From DATARN01 sp963851105 (GTDB lineage Bacteria > Actinomycetota > Acidimicrobiia > Acidimicrobiales > Palsa-688): 64,000 bases of DNA. A model generated the notes under the pieces. The model made no database searches. It was not told the origin of the DNA and saw only the letters and a program-made list of their open reading frames with translations. Made by a program: the position numbers and the translations under genes. Where the stretch lies: contig CAWKNP010000013.1 in NCBI GenBank assembly GCA_963851105.1, positions 1 to 64,000 of the forward strand, given 5' to 3'. The number at the start of each line of letters is the position of its first letter. The stretch's first letter is position 1. This document shows positions 8,164 to 15,425 of this stretch, one piece after another.

Positions 8164-8700
8164 ATGCTGGCGTGGATGGACCTCGAGATGACCGGTCTCG
8201 ACCCCGCCACCAACACCATCGTCGAGATCGCCACCTTGCTCACCGACGACGAGCTCAACGTGGTGGCCGAGGGCCCCGATCTCGTCATCGCCACCGACCC
8301 CGCCGCCCTGGCCGCCATGAACGACGTGGTGCGGCACATGCACACCCGCTCCGGCCTGCTGGCGGCCATCGAGGCCTCGACGACCACCTTGGCCGACGCC
8401 GGCCAGGCCACGCTCGACTTCCTGCGCCAGCACATTCCTGAGGCCCGCAGCGTCCCGCTGTGCGGCAACTCGATCGGGACCGACCGCCGTTTCCTGGGCG
8501 CCTACCTCCCCGAGATCGACGAGTACCTCCACTACCGATCGGTCGACGTGTCCACGGTGAAGGAGTTGGCCCGGCGCTGGTACCCCGACGCCTACACCGG
8601 CGCGCCCAAGAAGGAGGGCGGCCACCGGGCATTGGAGGACATTCGGGAAAGCGTGGCCGAACTGGCCTACTACCGGCGCGCGGTATTCAAGAATCCGTAA
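8164..8700 (+). CDS. orn: Oligoribonuclease
   Basis: A 178-residue DEDDh-family 3'-5' exoribonuclease that finishes RNA decay by degrading 2-5 nt fragments, including pGpG from cyclic di-GMP turnover. It starts with MLAWMDLEMTGLD (Asp and Glu of the first motif), continues with GNSIGTDRRFL (second Asp), and ends with the HRALEDIRES motif holding the catalytic His and last Asp. Length matches the family. The start follows TAAGGT by six bases, with no Shine-Dalgarno. The next gene, small and of unknown function, begins 79 bases later in the same direction. Confidence 0.95.
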   Translation: MLAWMDLEMTGLDPATNTIVEIATLLTDDELNVVAEGPDLVIATDPAALAAMNDVVRHMHTRSGLLAAIEASTTTLADAGQATLDFLRQHIPEARSVPLCGNSIGTDRRFLGAYLPEIDEYLHYRSVDVSTVKELARRWYPDAYTGAPKKEGGHRALEDIRESVAELAYYRRAVFKNP

Positions 8701-8779
8701 CGCAAATGGAACATGGTCTCCCCGAGGCGTGGCAAAATAGGTGGGCACCAAGACAGGTTGAAACAGGGAGGTTGGCCAT

Positions 8780-9088
8780 ATGAGCCGTTCCCAGGACGCC
8801 GTTGTCGATGACGCCACCACCAGGAGGCGCGCCAGTGCCCGGCAGGTCCGCCACGCTGCGCACATCCAGATGCAGACGATGATCCGCGACGAGGAGGCCT
8901 TGGAAGATTCGGTTCTCCCGGTCGTCTGTCACGACGTCGGGCGCCACCCCTCGCCGAAGCCCCACACGTCGCGCCACCCCGAGACGCGAGGCGGCTTCAA
9001 GGTATGGAAGACACCGTTCTGGAAGCGGCGGACGCAGCTCCGGGCGGAGCGCAACGCCCGCGAGCGGCAGCTGTACGAAGCGGAATAG
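8780..9088 (+). CDS. Small basic protein of unknown function
   Basis: A 102-residue soluble protein with no signal peptide or membrane segment. The N-terminal half is helical and acidic/basic mixed (RQVRHAAHIQMQTMIRDEEA); the C-terminal half is strongly basic (FKVWKTPFWKRRTQLRAERN). GGGAGG lies 8 bases before the ATG, supporting real translation. It sits between orn and a lipoprotein gene on the same strand. I do not recognise a family. The basic tail would suit binding to nucleic acid or to membrane lipids, but that is only a guess. Confidence 0.7.
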   Translation: MSRSQDAVVDDATTRRRASARQVRHAAHIQMQTMIRDEEALEDSVLPVVCHDVGRHPSPKPHTSRHPETRGGFKVWKTPFWKRRTQLRAERNARERQLYEAE

Positions 9089-9137
9089 GACCGATCCGCC
9101 CCATCGGCTTCCGCCGCCTCGGTACGCTCCTGCGTTA

Positions 9138-9674
9138 GTGCGACCGAGACGGCTGCGGTTCTGGCAAACGCTCCTGGCGGTGGGCTTGGCGCTGGGCCTG
9201 GCGCTGGGCCTGGTCGCGTGCGGCGGTCCCGGCTCGTACAACGACGCCCTCGGCGCGGCGGCGCCGCCTGGCACCGAGCAGCCGTTCGCGGGGCGGGACC
9301 AGGTGATCGTTCCCGCCGCGCCGTTCGCGCCGGCTGCGCCCTTGGCGCCGGGCAGCCTGGTGCCCCCGGCGGGGCGCGGCCAGGCCAGCGCGTTCTGCCA
9401 GGATCTCGCCCAGATGCAGGACCTCGTGCCGTTGCTGCTGTCGCCTGATCAACGCAGCGCCGGGCTCAGCCAGGCCCGGGCCCTGATCGACCACCTGGCC
9501 ACCGATGCCCCCGCCGAGATCCGGCCCGCGGCGGCGGCGCTCGCCCAGGCCGTCGATCGCATCGCCACCGATCTCGGTACCACCCCGCCCAATGTGGCGG
9601 ACGTGGCCGCCGCCGTGGCCAGCGTGCAGCAAGCCCTGGGCCAAGTCCGGCAGTTCGCCGCCACGCGCTGCTGA
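9138..9674 (+). CDS. Predicted lipoprotein, Ala/Pro-rich
   Basis: A 178-residue exported protein. The start has basic residues, a leucine-rich core and the lipobox LVAC with the lipid-accepting Cys28, so it should be anchored to the outer face of the membrane. A flexible Pro/Ala segment (about 38-80) follows, then a helical region of about 100 residues with two cysteines (in SAFCQDL and at the C-terminal ATRC) that may pair. The GTG start is 9 bases after TACGCT with no ribosome site. I recognise no named family. Confidence 0.75.
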   Translation: MRPRRLRFWQTLLAVGLALGLALGLVACGGPGSYNDALGAAAPPGTEQPFAGRDQVIVPAAPFAPAAPLAPGSLVPPAGRGQASAFCQDLAQMQDLVPLLLSPDQRSAGLSQARALIDHLATDAPAEIRPAAAALAQAVDRIATDLGTTPPNVADVAAAVASVQQALGQVRQFAATRC

Positions 9675-9821
9675 CCGCTGCGGGCCGCGGTGCCCGGCGG
9701 CGGAACGCCGCTGGCAGCCGCAGCAGCCACCCGGGGGCGAGAAAAAAACTTGCGGATTCAGGTATCAGGCGGCGGTCACCCCTCTCTATATACGCAGTAT
9801 GCCTACCGGAGGTGACTGCTG

Positions 9822-10505
9822 ATGCCAGCCCTGATCGCCGAGGCAAGCGACCGCCGTTCGGTCGTCTCCGTGGACGCTGCCGAGCAAACGATCTCTGTCC
9901 TCATCGTCGCCCAGGATCCCGCTTCCCACGCCGCCCTCGAGCGCAAGCTGTTCGCCATCACCGACGTCACGGTGCTGACCCCAACCGCCCGGCGCCATCC
10001 CGACGTGGCCGTCGTGGTGGCGGACTCCGTCGACGCCGAGGTGCTCGGGTGGATCCGTACCATCCGGCGCCACAGCCTTTCGCGCATCGTGGTGGTAGTG
10101 GGAAGCGTCGGCGCGACGGCGGCCGCGGCGGCGGCAGATGCGGGCGCCAACGGCGTCCTCCCCCGCGCCCTCGCCGACGGCCCTCGCCTCGCTTGGGTGA
10201 TCCGCAAGGTCCGCCACGGCGACTCCGTGACCCTCGTCGTGGCCGAGGAGATCGCGACCCGGGAACCGGACGTTGCCCAGCCGCCTCAGCCGCCCCCAGC
10301 CGAGAAAGGATCGCCCATGGTGAGCGACCGCGACCGAGAAGTACTCCGCCTCCTGGCCGAGGGCTGTGACACCACCGAGATCGCCCGGGCCCTGGCCTAC
10401 TCCGAGCCGACGATCAAAAACGCCATCCAGCGGTTGTTCGACCAGTTGAAGGCCAAGAACCGACCCCACGCCGTGGCCCTGGCCCTACGGTCGGGGATCA
10501 TCTAG
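9822..10505 (+). CDS. LuxR-type transcriptional regulator with a degenerate receiver domain
   Basis: A 227-residue protein. Residues about 24-130 fold like a response-regulator receiver (ISVLIVAQDP at the start, a VVADS strand, IVVVVGS), but the usual acidic pocket and phosphorylated Asp are not recognisable, so it is probably not controlled by standard phosphotransfer. A Pro-rich linker leads to a LuxR helix-turn-helix (DREVLRLLAEGCDTTEIARA followed by SEPTIKNAIQRLFDQL). A strong GGAGGTGA site lies 6 bases before the ATG. No histidine kinase is adjacent. The 147-base upstream gap contains an A-rich run and a TATATA motif, but no promoter of sensible spacing. Confidence 0.85.
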   Translation: MPALIAEASDRRSVVSVDAAEQTISVLIVAQDPASHAALERKLFAITDVTVLTPTARRHPDVAVVVADSVDAEVLGWIRTIRRHSLSRIVVVVGSVGATAAAAAADAGANGVLPRALADGPRLAWVIRKVRHGDSVTLVVAEEIATREPDVAQPPQPPPAEKGSPMVSDRDREVLRLLAEGCDTTEIARALAYSEPTIKNAIQRLFDQLKAKNRPHAVALALRSGII

Positions 10506-10549
10506 CGCACCTTCTTGGGCCCAAGCTCGGGGCTCGGCGCGGCGGCCTC

Positions 10550-11578
10550 CTAAGCGATCCACTCCTTCATCCTGGCGACCAGCCCGGCCGCGTCGGCGTC
10601 GAAGGGGATCACGTTGAGCACGGTGACACCGGAGTCCTTGAACGCCGCGATGCGGTCCTTCACGTACCCCTCGGATCCCACCAGCGTCGTCTTCTCGAGC
10701 AGTTCCGCGGGCACCGCGGCCGCCGCCTCCTCCTTGTGGCCCGCCAGGTACAGATCCTGGATCCGCGCCGCTTCCTCCTCGAAGCCATAGCGCTGCACCA
10801 GCGAGTTGTAGAAGTTCTTTCCCCGGGCGCCCATCCCCCCGACGTAGAGCGCCACCGCCGGGCGGGCCAGGTCACGCAGGCTTTCCACATCGTCGCCGAC
10901 CGCCAGCAAGCCCCCGGCGCACACCTCCAGCGGCCCGAGCGCCGGGGACCGCCTGGCCGTGCCTTTGGCCAGCGCCGGCCCCCACACCCGGTCGGCCAGC
11001 TCGGGGACATAAAGGATCGGCAACCAGCCGTCGGCCACTTCGGCGGTCATCTCGACGTTCTTGGGCCCGAGCGACGCCACCCAGATCGGGATGGACGGGC
11101 GCTCGGGACGGGTGAGCAGCTTGAGGGGCTTGCCGAGACCAGTTCCCCGCTCCGGGGGCAGCGGCAGCTGGTAGATACCGTCGTTGGTAAGGGTCTCCCG
11201 GAGCCAGATCCGCCGGCAGATGTCGATGATCTCCCGGGTCCGTTCGAGCGGCCGGTCGTACGCCACCCCGTGCCACCCCTCGATGACCTGGGGGCCGGAC
11301 GCTCCGAGACCGAGGATCATGCGGCCGCCGGAGAGCGAATCGATGCCCGCCGCGGTCTGCGCCAGCAACGCCGGCGTCCGCGAGTAGATCGGCAGGATGC
11401 CGGCACCGATCTCGATGCGCTCGGTGCGCGCCGCCAGGAAGCCCATCTGGCTCGGTGCATCGAAGCCATACGCCTCCGCCACCCACACGATGTCGGCGCC
11501 CGCCTTCTCGAAGGCCACGGCCTGATCGGCGGCGTCGCGGGCGTTGGCGGCGTAGTTCAGCGGTATTCCGAGGCGCAT
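10550..11578 (-). CDS. LLM-class F420-dependent oxidoreductase
   Basis: A 342-residue TIM-barrel enzyme of the bacterial luciferase superfamily. Diagnostic parts are the N-terminal LGIPLNYAANARDAADQAV, a GAGILPIYSRTPALLAQTAA strand and the SLSGGRMILGLGASGPQVIE block. Actinobacterial members mostly use coenzyme F420; the substrate cannot be inferred. The ATG at 11578 is preceded by AGGGAAGG; a longer reading frame upstream lacks the barrel start. It is divergent from an aldo/keto reductase gene, the two start codons being 94 bases apart. Confidence 0.88.
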   Translation of the reverse strand: MRLGIPLNYAANARDAADQAVAFEKAGADIVWVAEAYGFDAPSQMGFLAARTERIEIGAGILPIYSRTPALLAQTAAGIDSLSGGRMILGLGASGPQVIEGWHGVAYDRPLERTREIIDICRRIWLRETLTNDGIYQLPLPPERGTGLGKPLKLLTRPERPSIPIWVASLGPKNVEMTAEVADGWLPILYVPELADRVWGPALAKGTARRSPALGPLEVCAGGLLAVGDDVESLRDLARPAVALYVGGMGARGKNFYNSLVQRYGFEEEAARIQDLYLAGHKEEAAAAVPAELLEKTTLVGSEGYVKDRIAAFKDSGVTVLNVIPFDADAAGLVARMKEWIA

Positions 11579-11672
11579 GCCGGGGCCTTCCCTCATCGGC
11601 GGCGTTGGTCCGACCACCGTACCCCGGGGTTGCCGGAAGTCATTGGCCGGGGGCGCGCTTAGCGTCAATGAG

Positions 11673-12695
11673 GTGGACTACCGCACACTGGGCCGCACCG
11701 GCCTCAAGGTCAGCCCGTTCTGCCTCGGCGCCATGATGTTCGGCGCCTGGGGCAACCGGGATCACGACGAATCCGTCGCCATCATCCACCGGGCCCTGGC
11801 AGCGGGGATCAACTTCATCGACACCGCCGACGTCTACTCCGCCGGGGAGTCCGAGGAGATCGTGGGCCGGGCGGTCGCCGGCCGGCGCGATGACCTCGTC
11901 ATCGCCACCAAATGCCACGCCGCCATGGGCGAGGACCCGAACCATCAGGGCAACTCGCGGCGCTGGATCATGAAGGCCTGCGACGATTCGCTGCGGCGCC
12001 TCGGCACCGACTGGATCGACATCTACCAGATCCACCGCCCCGACCCGTTCACCGACATCGACGAGACGCTCGGCGCGCTGACCGACCTGGTGCGGGCGGG
12101 CAAGGTCCGCTACCTCGGGAGCTCGACGTTTCCCGCCGACGCCATTGTCGAGGCCCAGTGGACCGCCGAGCGCCGGGGCCGGGAGCGCTTCGTCTGCGAG
12201 CAGCCCCCGTACTCCATCCTGGCCCGGGCCATCGAGGCCGATGTCCTGCCCCGCTGCCAGCAGTATGGGATGGGCGTCATCCCGTGGAGCCCTCTGGCCG
12301 GCGGCTGGCTCTCCGGCAAGTACCGGAAGGGTCAGGAGACCCCGACGTCCGGTCGCGCCGGCCGTATCCCTGGCCGCTACGACCTGTCATTGCCCGAGAA
12401 CCAGCACAAGCTCGAGGTCGTCGAGCAACTGGCGCTACTGGCCGGCGAGGCCGGCATGACCCTGATCGAGGTGGCCCTGGCGTTCGTCCTCGAGCATCCG
12501 GCGGTCACCGCCGCCATCATCGGGCCCCGGACCATGGAACAGCTCGAGGACCAGTTGCACGCCGCCGACGTCAGACTCGACGTCGGCATCCTCGACGCCG
12601 TCGACCGCATCGTGGCGCCCGGCACCACCCTCAACGCCGCCGACGCCGGCTGGAAGACGCCCTGGCTCGATGCCCGGTGGCGCCGGCGCCGTTAG
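11673..12695 (+). CDS. Aldo/keto reductase
   Basis: A 340-residue NADPH-dependent (beta/alpha)8 oxidoreductase. It has the family start LGRTGLKVSPFCLGAMMFG and the catalytic Asp and Tyr in FIDTADVYSAGESEEIVG. The catalytic Lys is in VIATKCHAAMG and the His in IYQIHRPDP. The late cofactor-binding region ends in IIGPRTMEQLEDQL. The chosen GTG at 11673 follows TAGCGT by seven bases; the 32 codons before it lie in the divergent promoter region and are not conserved-looking. Its true substrate is unknown. Confidence 0.92.
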   Translation: MDYRTLGRTGLKVSPFCLGAMMFGAWGNRDHDESVAIIHRALAAGINFIDTADVYSAGESEEIVGRAVAGRRDDLVIATKCHAAMGEDPNHQGNSRRWIMKACDDSLRRLGTDWIDIYQIHRPDPFTDIDETLGALTDLVRAGKVRYLGSSTFPADAIVEAQWTAERRGRERFVCEQPPYSILARAIEADVLPRCQQYGMGVIPWSPLAGGWLSGKYRKGQETPTSGRAGRIPGRYDLSLPENQHKLEVVEQLALLAGEAGMTLIEVALAFVLEHPAVTAAIIGPRTMEQLEDQLHAADVRLDVGILDAVDRIVAPGTTLNAADAGWKTPWLDARWRRRR

Positions 12696-12704
12696 CGTGT
12701 TCGC

Positions 12705-13169
12705 TCAGTAGCCGCCGCCCAGCTTGGAGTGATCCCAGGAGGCGACCTTGGTCGCCTTCACCGTGATGGCGACGCGCTTGGCGCCCGTCTTCTCCAAGAC
12801 GCCCTGGGAAAAGGGGTCTAACTCCTCGCCACCTCGCGCCCCGAACAGGACCGCCTCGCCGACTCGCATCACGTAGTCGCGGTCGTCGGAGAGTTCGCCG
12901 ACGCCCATGATCGACACGCCCCGGAGCTCCTCGTAGCGCTCCCCCGTCTCGATCAGGCAGGCGATCTTCGGTGCCCGCCGGAGGTTGGCGGCCTTCTGCG
13001 ACTTGGCGTAGGTCCACATCACGATGTCGCCCGCGATCAGGCCGTACCACATGGCCACCAGGTGGGGCATGCCGTCGGGGTTCACCGTGGCCACCTGGGT
13101 GGTGCGCCCCGCGGCCAGGAACGTGGCCACCTCATCGTCGGTCATGCGTATCTGGTCGCGTCGACTCAT
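12705..13169 (-). CDS. Pyridoxamine 5'-phosphate oxidase-like flavin or F420-binding protein
   Basis: A 154-residue split-barrel protein. The start MTDDEVATFLAAGRTTQVAT, then VNPDGMPHLVAMWYGL and a central strand pair are typical of PPOX-type proteins, which bind FMN or F420. It lacks the extra domain of true PdxH. It ends 9 bases from the convergent aldo/keto reductase stop. The upstream bases carry TACAAC 7 bases before the ATG, close to but not exactly the leaderless pattern. It is probably a general F420- or FMN-dependent reductase. Confidence 0.85.
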   Translation of the reverse strand: MSRRDQIRMTDDEVATFLAAGRTTQVATVNPDGMPHLVAMWYGLIAGDIVMWTYAKSQKAANLRRAPKIACLIETGERYEELRGVSIMGVGELSDDRDYVMRVGEAVLFGARGGEELDPFSQGVLEKTGAKRVAITVKATKVASWDHSKLGGGY

Positions 13170-13206
13170 GGGACCGGTTGTAGCACTGCTGCTTTATGGT
13201 GACGTC

Positions 13207-13641
13207 GTGTCTGCACCTTCCGCCCCGAGGGCGACCGCGTCGATTCCTCGCATGCTGGCCCGGGGCATCACACGGCGCTGCCCCCGGTGTGGGTCCCGGC
13301 GGCTGTTCCGCCACTGGTTCAAGATGATGGATCGTTGCCCCGGTTGCGGCTACCTCTTCGCCCGGGAGGAGGGTTCCTTTCTCGGCGCCTTCGTGATCAA
13401 CTTCGCCATCACGATCGCCGGGCTCGGGATCGTCATGGCCGTCCTCATCGCCGTGCTGGCCGGCGGCGGCTCGAGCGGCACCATCGCCACGGTGGCCATC
13501 TCGGCGATCGCGGTGGCGGTGATCCTGCCGATCGTGTGCTACCCGTTCTCCAAGACGCTGTGGACGGCGATCGACCTGGCCATGCACCGGGGCGAGACGT
13601 GGGCGGGCCCTGGCGAGGCGCCGTCGGTGCCGGAGGGGTAG
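13207..13641 (+). CDS. DUF983 family membrane protein
   Basis: A 144-residue protein. The N-terminus has two zinc-knuckle pairs, CPRCGSRRLF and CPGCGYLF, before a GSFLGAFVINFAIT segment that starts the first of two membrane helices. This is the DUF983 layout, whose function is not known. The GTG at 13207 follows TATGGT by six bases, so the gene looks leaderless; a longer frame upstream would overlap the divergent PPOX-like gene. It has no operon partner. Confidence 0.88.
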   Translation: MSAPSAPRATASIPRMLARGITRRCPRCGSRRLFRHWFKMMDRCPGCGYLFAREEGSFLGAFVINFAITIAGLGIVMAVLIAVLAGGGSSGTIATVAISAIAVAVILPIVCYPFSKTLWTAIDLAMHRGETWAGPGEAPSVPEG

Positions 13642-13682
13642 CGCGCCAAGGGCGCCCAGCCCTTGGCTCTTCACCGCATCGG

Positions 13683-14433
13683 CTACTCGACGGTGAGGGC
13701 GGCAGAAGCCAAGACTGTGCCCTGCGCCGACAACCAGACGTGCACCAAGTCCTCTGATGTCTGGCTGGCCACAGAAATGTCATGGGAACGATCGATCGGT
13801 TCCCGGTATTCGAGCTCGGCGCGCACGAGGCGGCCGTCGACGCCGATGCGGTCGAGCTCGTCTTCTACTGCCGCCCACATCACCGCGTTGTTGACATGGC
13901 CCAGCACGTCGAAATCGGTGACCCGTAGCGGCCACCGCCGCGGCGTCGGCATGGCCGACGACGCACCCGGAGCGACGGGGTGGTTCAGCCGGGAGCTCAC
14001 GACGCGCCCGTCGACCGCCTCGCCGTACATCGTCCAGAAATGCTCGGGGAGGCGCGCCGGTCGCATCGTCTTCACATTGACGCACACCCACAGCGACGCC
14101 GACTCCACGATCGGCTCCCCCGCCACCGAGATGGTGGTGCGGCGCTCGGCCCAGCGCGCTCCGCTGCCCGACGCCCAGGTCATCAGGTCGAGTCGCTCGT
14201 TGACCCGGGGTCGCCGTTGGAGACCGATGATGGTCTTGCGCACCAACCAGAAGAGGTCGGTCTGGATGCCCGCGTCGCGGCCGTCGTCAGTACGCGATGT
14301 CCTGGAGGTAGCGGGCGATGGCGTCGAGACGGGCCTCGCCCGACGGCAGCACGTCTCCCAGGCGGACGAGGCACGACGTCGAATAGCGCCGGCCGGGGCC
14401 GGGGGGAACCAGGCCCAGCCCGCTCGCCGTCAT
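13683..14433 (-). pseudogene. Frameshifted gene for an acyl-ACP thioesterase
   Basis: Read from the ATG at 14433, the frame gives RRYSTSCLVRLGDVLPSGEA and ARLDAIARYLQDIAY, then hits TGA at 14289-14287. Skipping one base (the T) continues as DDGRDAGIQTDLFWLVRKT and on through WASGSGARWAERRT to the stop at 13683. Together this is a complete double-hotdog acyl-ACP thioesterase of about 249 residues, with the DVLGHVNNAVMW block of the second hotdog. The family releases fatty acids from ACP. TACGGT lies 8 bases before the ATG. Either a one-base insertion broke the gene, a base-call error exists, or +1 shifting at UAC-UGA-C rescues it; the last is speculative. Confidence 0.8.
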
Positions 14434-14470
14434 GGCGCGCCACCGTAGCCAAGCCGCCCGCCCGATCCGC

Positions 14471-15379
14471 TCAACTCGTGAGGAATGCCGTCAACCGCCG
14501 TGCCAGCTCGACTGGCTGGTCCCCCTGGATGCTGTGGCCGGCGTCGGCCACCACTTCGACTCGGGCGCCCGGCCGGCGGTGCCCAAGCTCGGCGACGTCC
14601 TCGTCGGAAACGACCCGGGAACGGGCGCCGCGCACGAGCAGCAGGGGCATCGCCAGCCCGCCAACCGCGGCCCACACATCCCCGAAACCGTCGGTCGGCG
14701 CCCGCCCGCGCGGCCGGGCGATGGCGGGATCCCAGCGCCATGTCCACGACCCGTCGGCCGATTCCCGGGCGTTGTGGATGACGCCGCGTCGCAACGACGG
14801 CAACGACCGCGTCGGGTTGTACGCCACGGTCCGGTCGAGCATCTCCTGGAAGCTCCCAAAGCGCTCGGGGCCGGAGGCAAAGGCCAGGATCGGTTCCGCC
14901 TTGGCGGAATCGGTGCCCGGTGTGATGTCGATCAGGGCCAACCGGGAGACCAGATCGGGCCGGCGCGCCGCCACGCAGGCCGCGGTGAGGCCGCCGAGCG
15001 ACATGCCCACCACCAGGCGGGTGACAGGCGCCAGCTGCTGCAGCGCCGCCGCCACGTCGGCGGCCATGGTTGCCGGACGGTAGTCCCCGTCCTCGCGCCA
15101 GCCGGAATGACCGTGGCCGGGAAGGTCGACGGCGACCAGCGGGCAATCGAGGGCCAGGGCAACGGTGTCCCAGGTGTGGGCGTTCTGGGCGCCACCGTGG
15201 ATCAGGACGAGCTCCGGTGGCTCCCGGCCCCACACGAGCGCGCTCACCGCTCGCCCGGCTGCGACCTCGACCGCCGTCCTGCGCACCGCCGGGGGGCCCG
15301 ACCAACCGAGACCCGCCTCGGCGGCATTTTCCGCCAGCAGCCGGAACTCGTCGCCCTCGGCTTCCGCCCCGCCGGCCAT
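14471..15379 (-). CDS. Alpha/beta hydrolase
   Basis: A 302-residue hydrolase with the family landmarks: LVLIHGGAQNAHTWD (oxyanion region), VAVDLPGHGHSG, the nucleophile elbow VVGMSLGGLTAA (Ser in GMSLGG), an acidic residue in the MPLLLVRGARS strand region and the late DAGHSIQGDQP holding the catalytic His. The substrate is unknown. I chose the ATG at 15379; a longer reading would overlap the end of the helicase gene. It lies 46 bases after uvrD in the same direction and may share its transcript. Confidence 0.85.
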   Translation of the reverse strand: MAGGAEAEGDEFRLLAENAAEAGLGWSGPPAVRRTAVEVAAGRAVSALVWGREPPELVLIHGGAQNAHTWDTVALALDCPLVAVDLPGHGHSGWREDGDYRPATMAADVAAALQQLAPVTRLVVGMSLGGLTAACVAARRPDLVSRLALIDITPGTDSAKAEPILAFASGPERFGSFQEMLDRTVAYNPTRSLPSLRRGVIHNARESADGSWTWRWDPAIARPRGRAPTDGFGDVWAAVGGLAMPLLLVRGARSRVVSDEDVAELGHRRPGARVEVVADAGHSIQGDQPVELARRLTAFLTS

Positions 15380-15425
15380 CGTCACCGCCGCCCCTTCCCC
15401 GCGGCTTCTGCCCTGCCGGCCGTCG

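Noticed and set aside
9750..9792. Sigma-70 promoter TTGCGG to TATATA upstream of the LuxR gene
   Set aside because: The spacing is 31 bases, far from 16-19, so the pairing is accidental.
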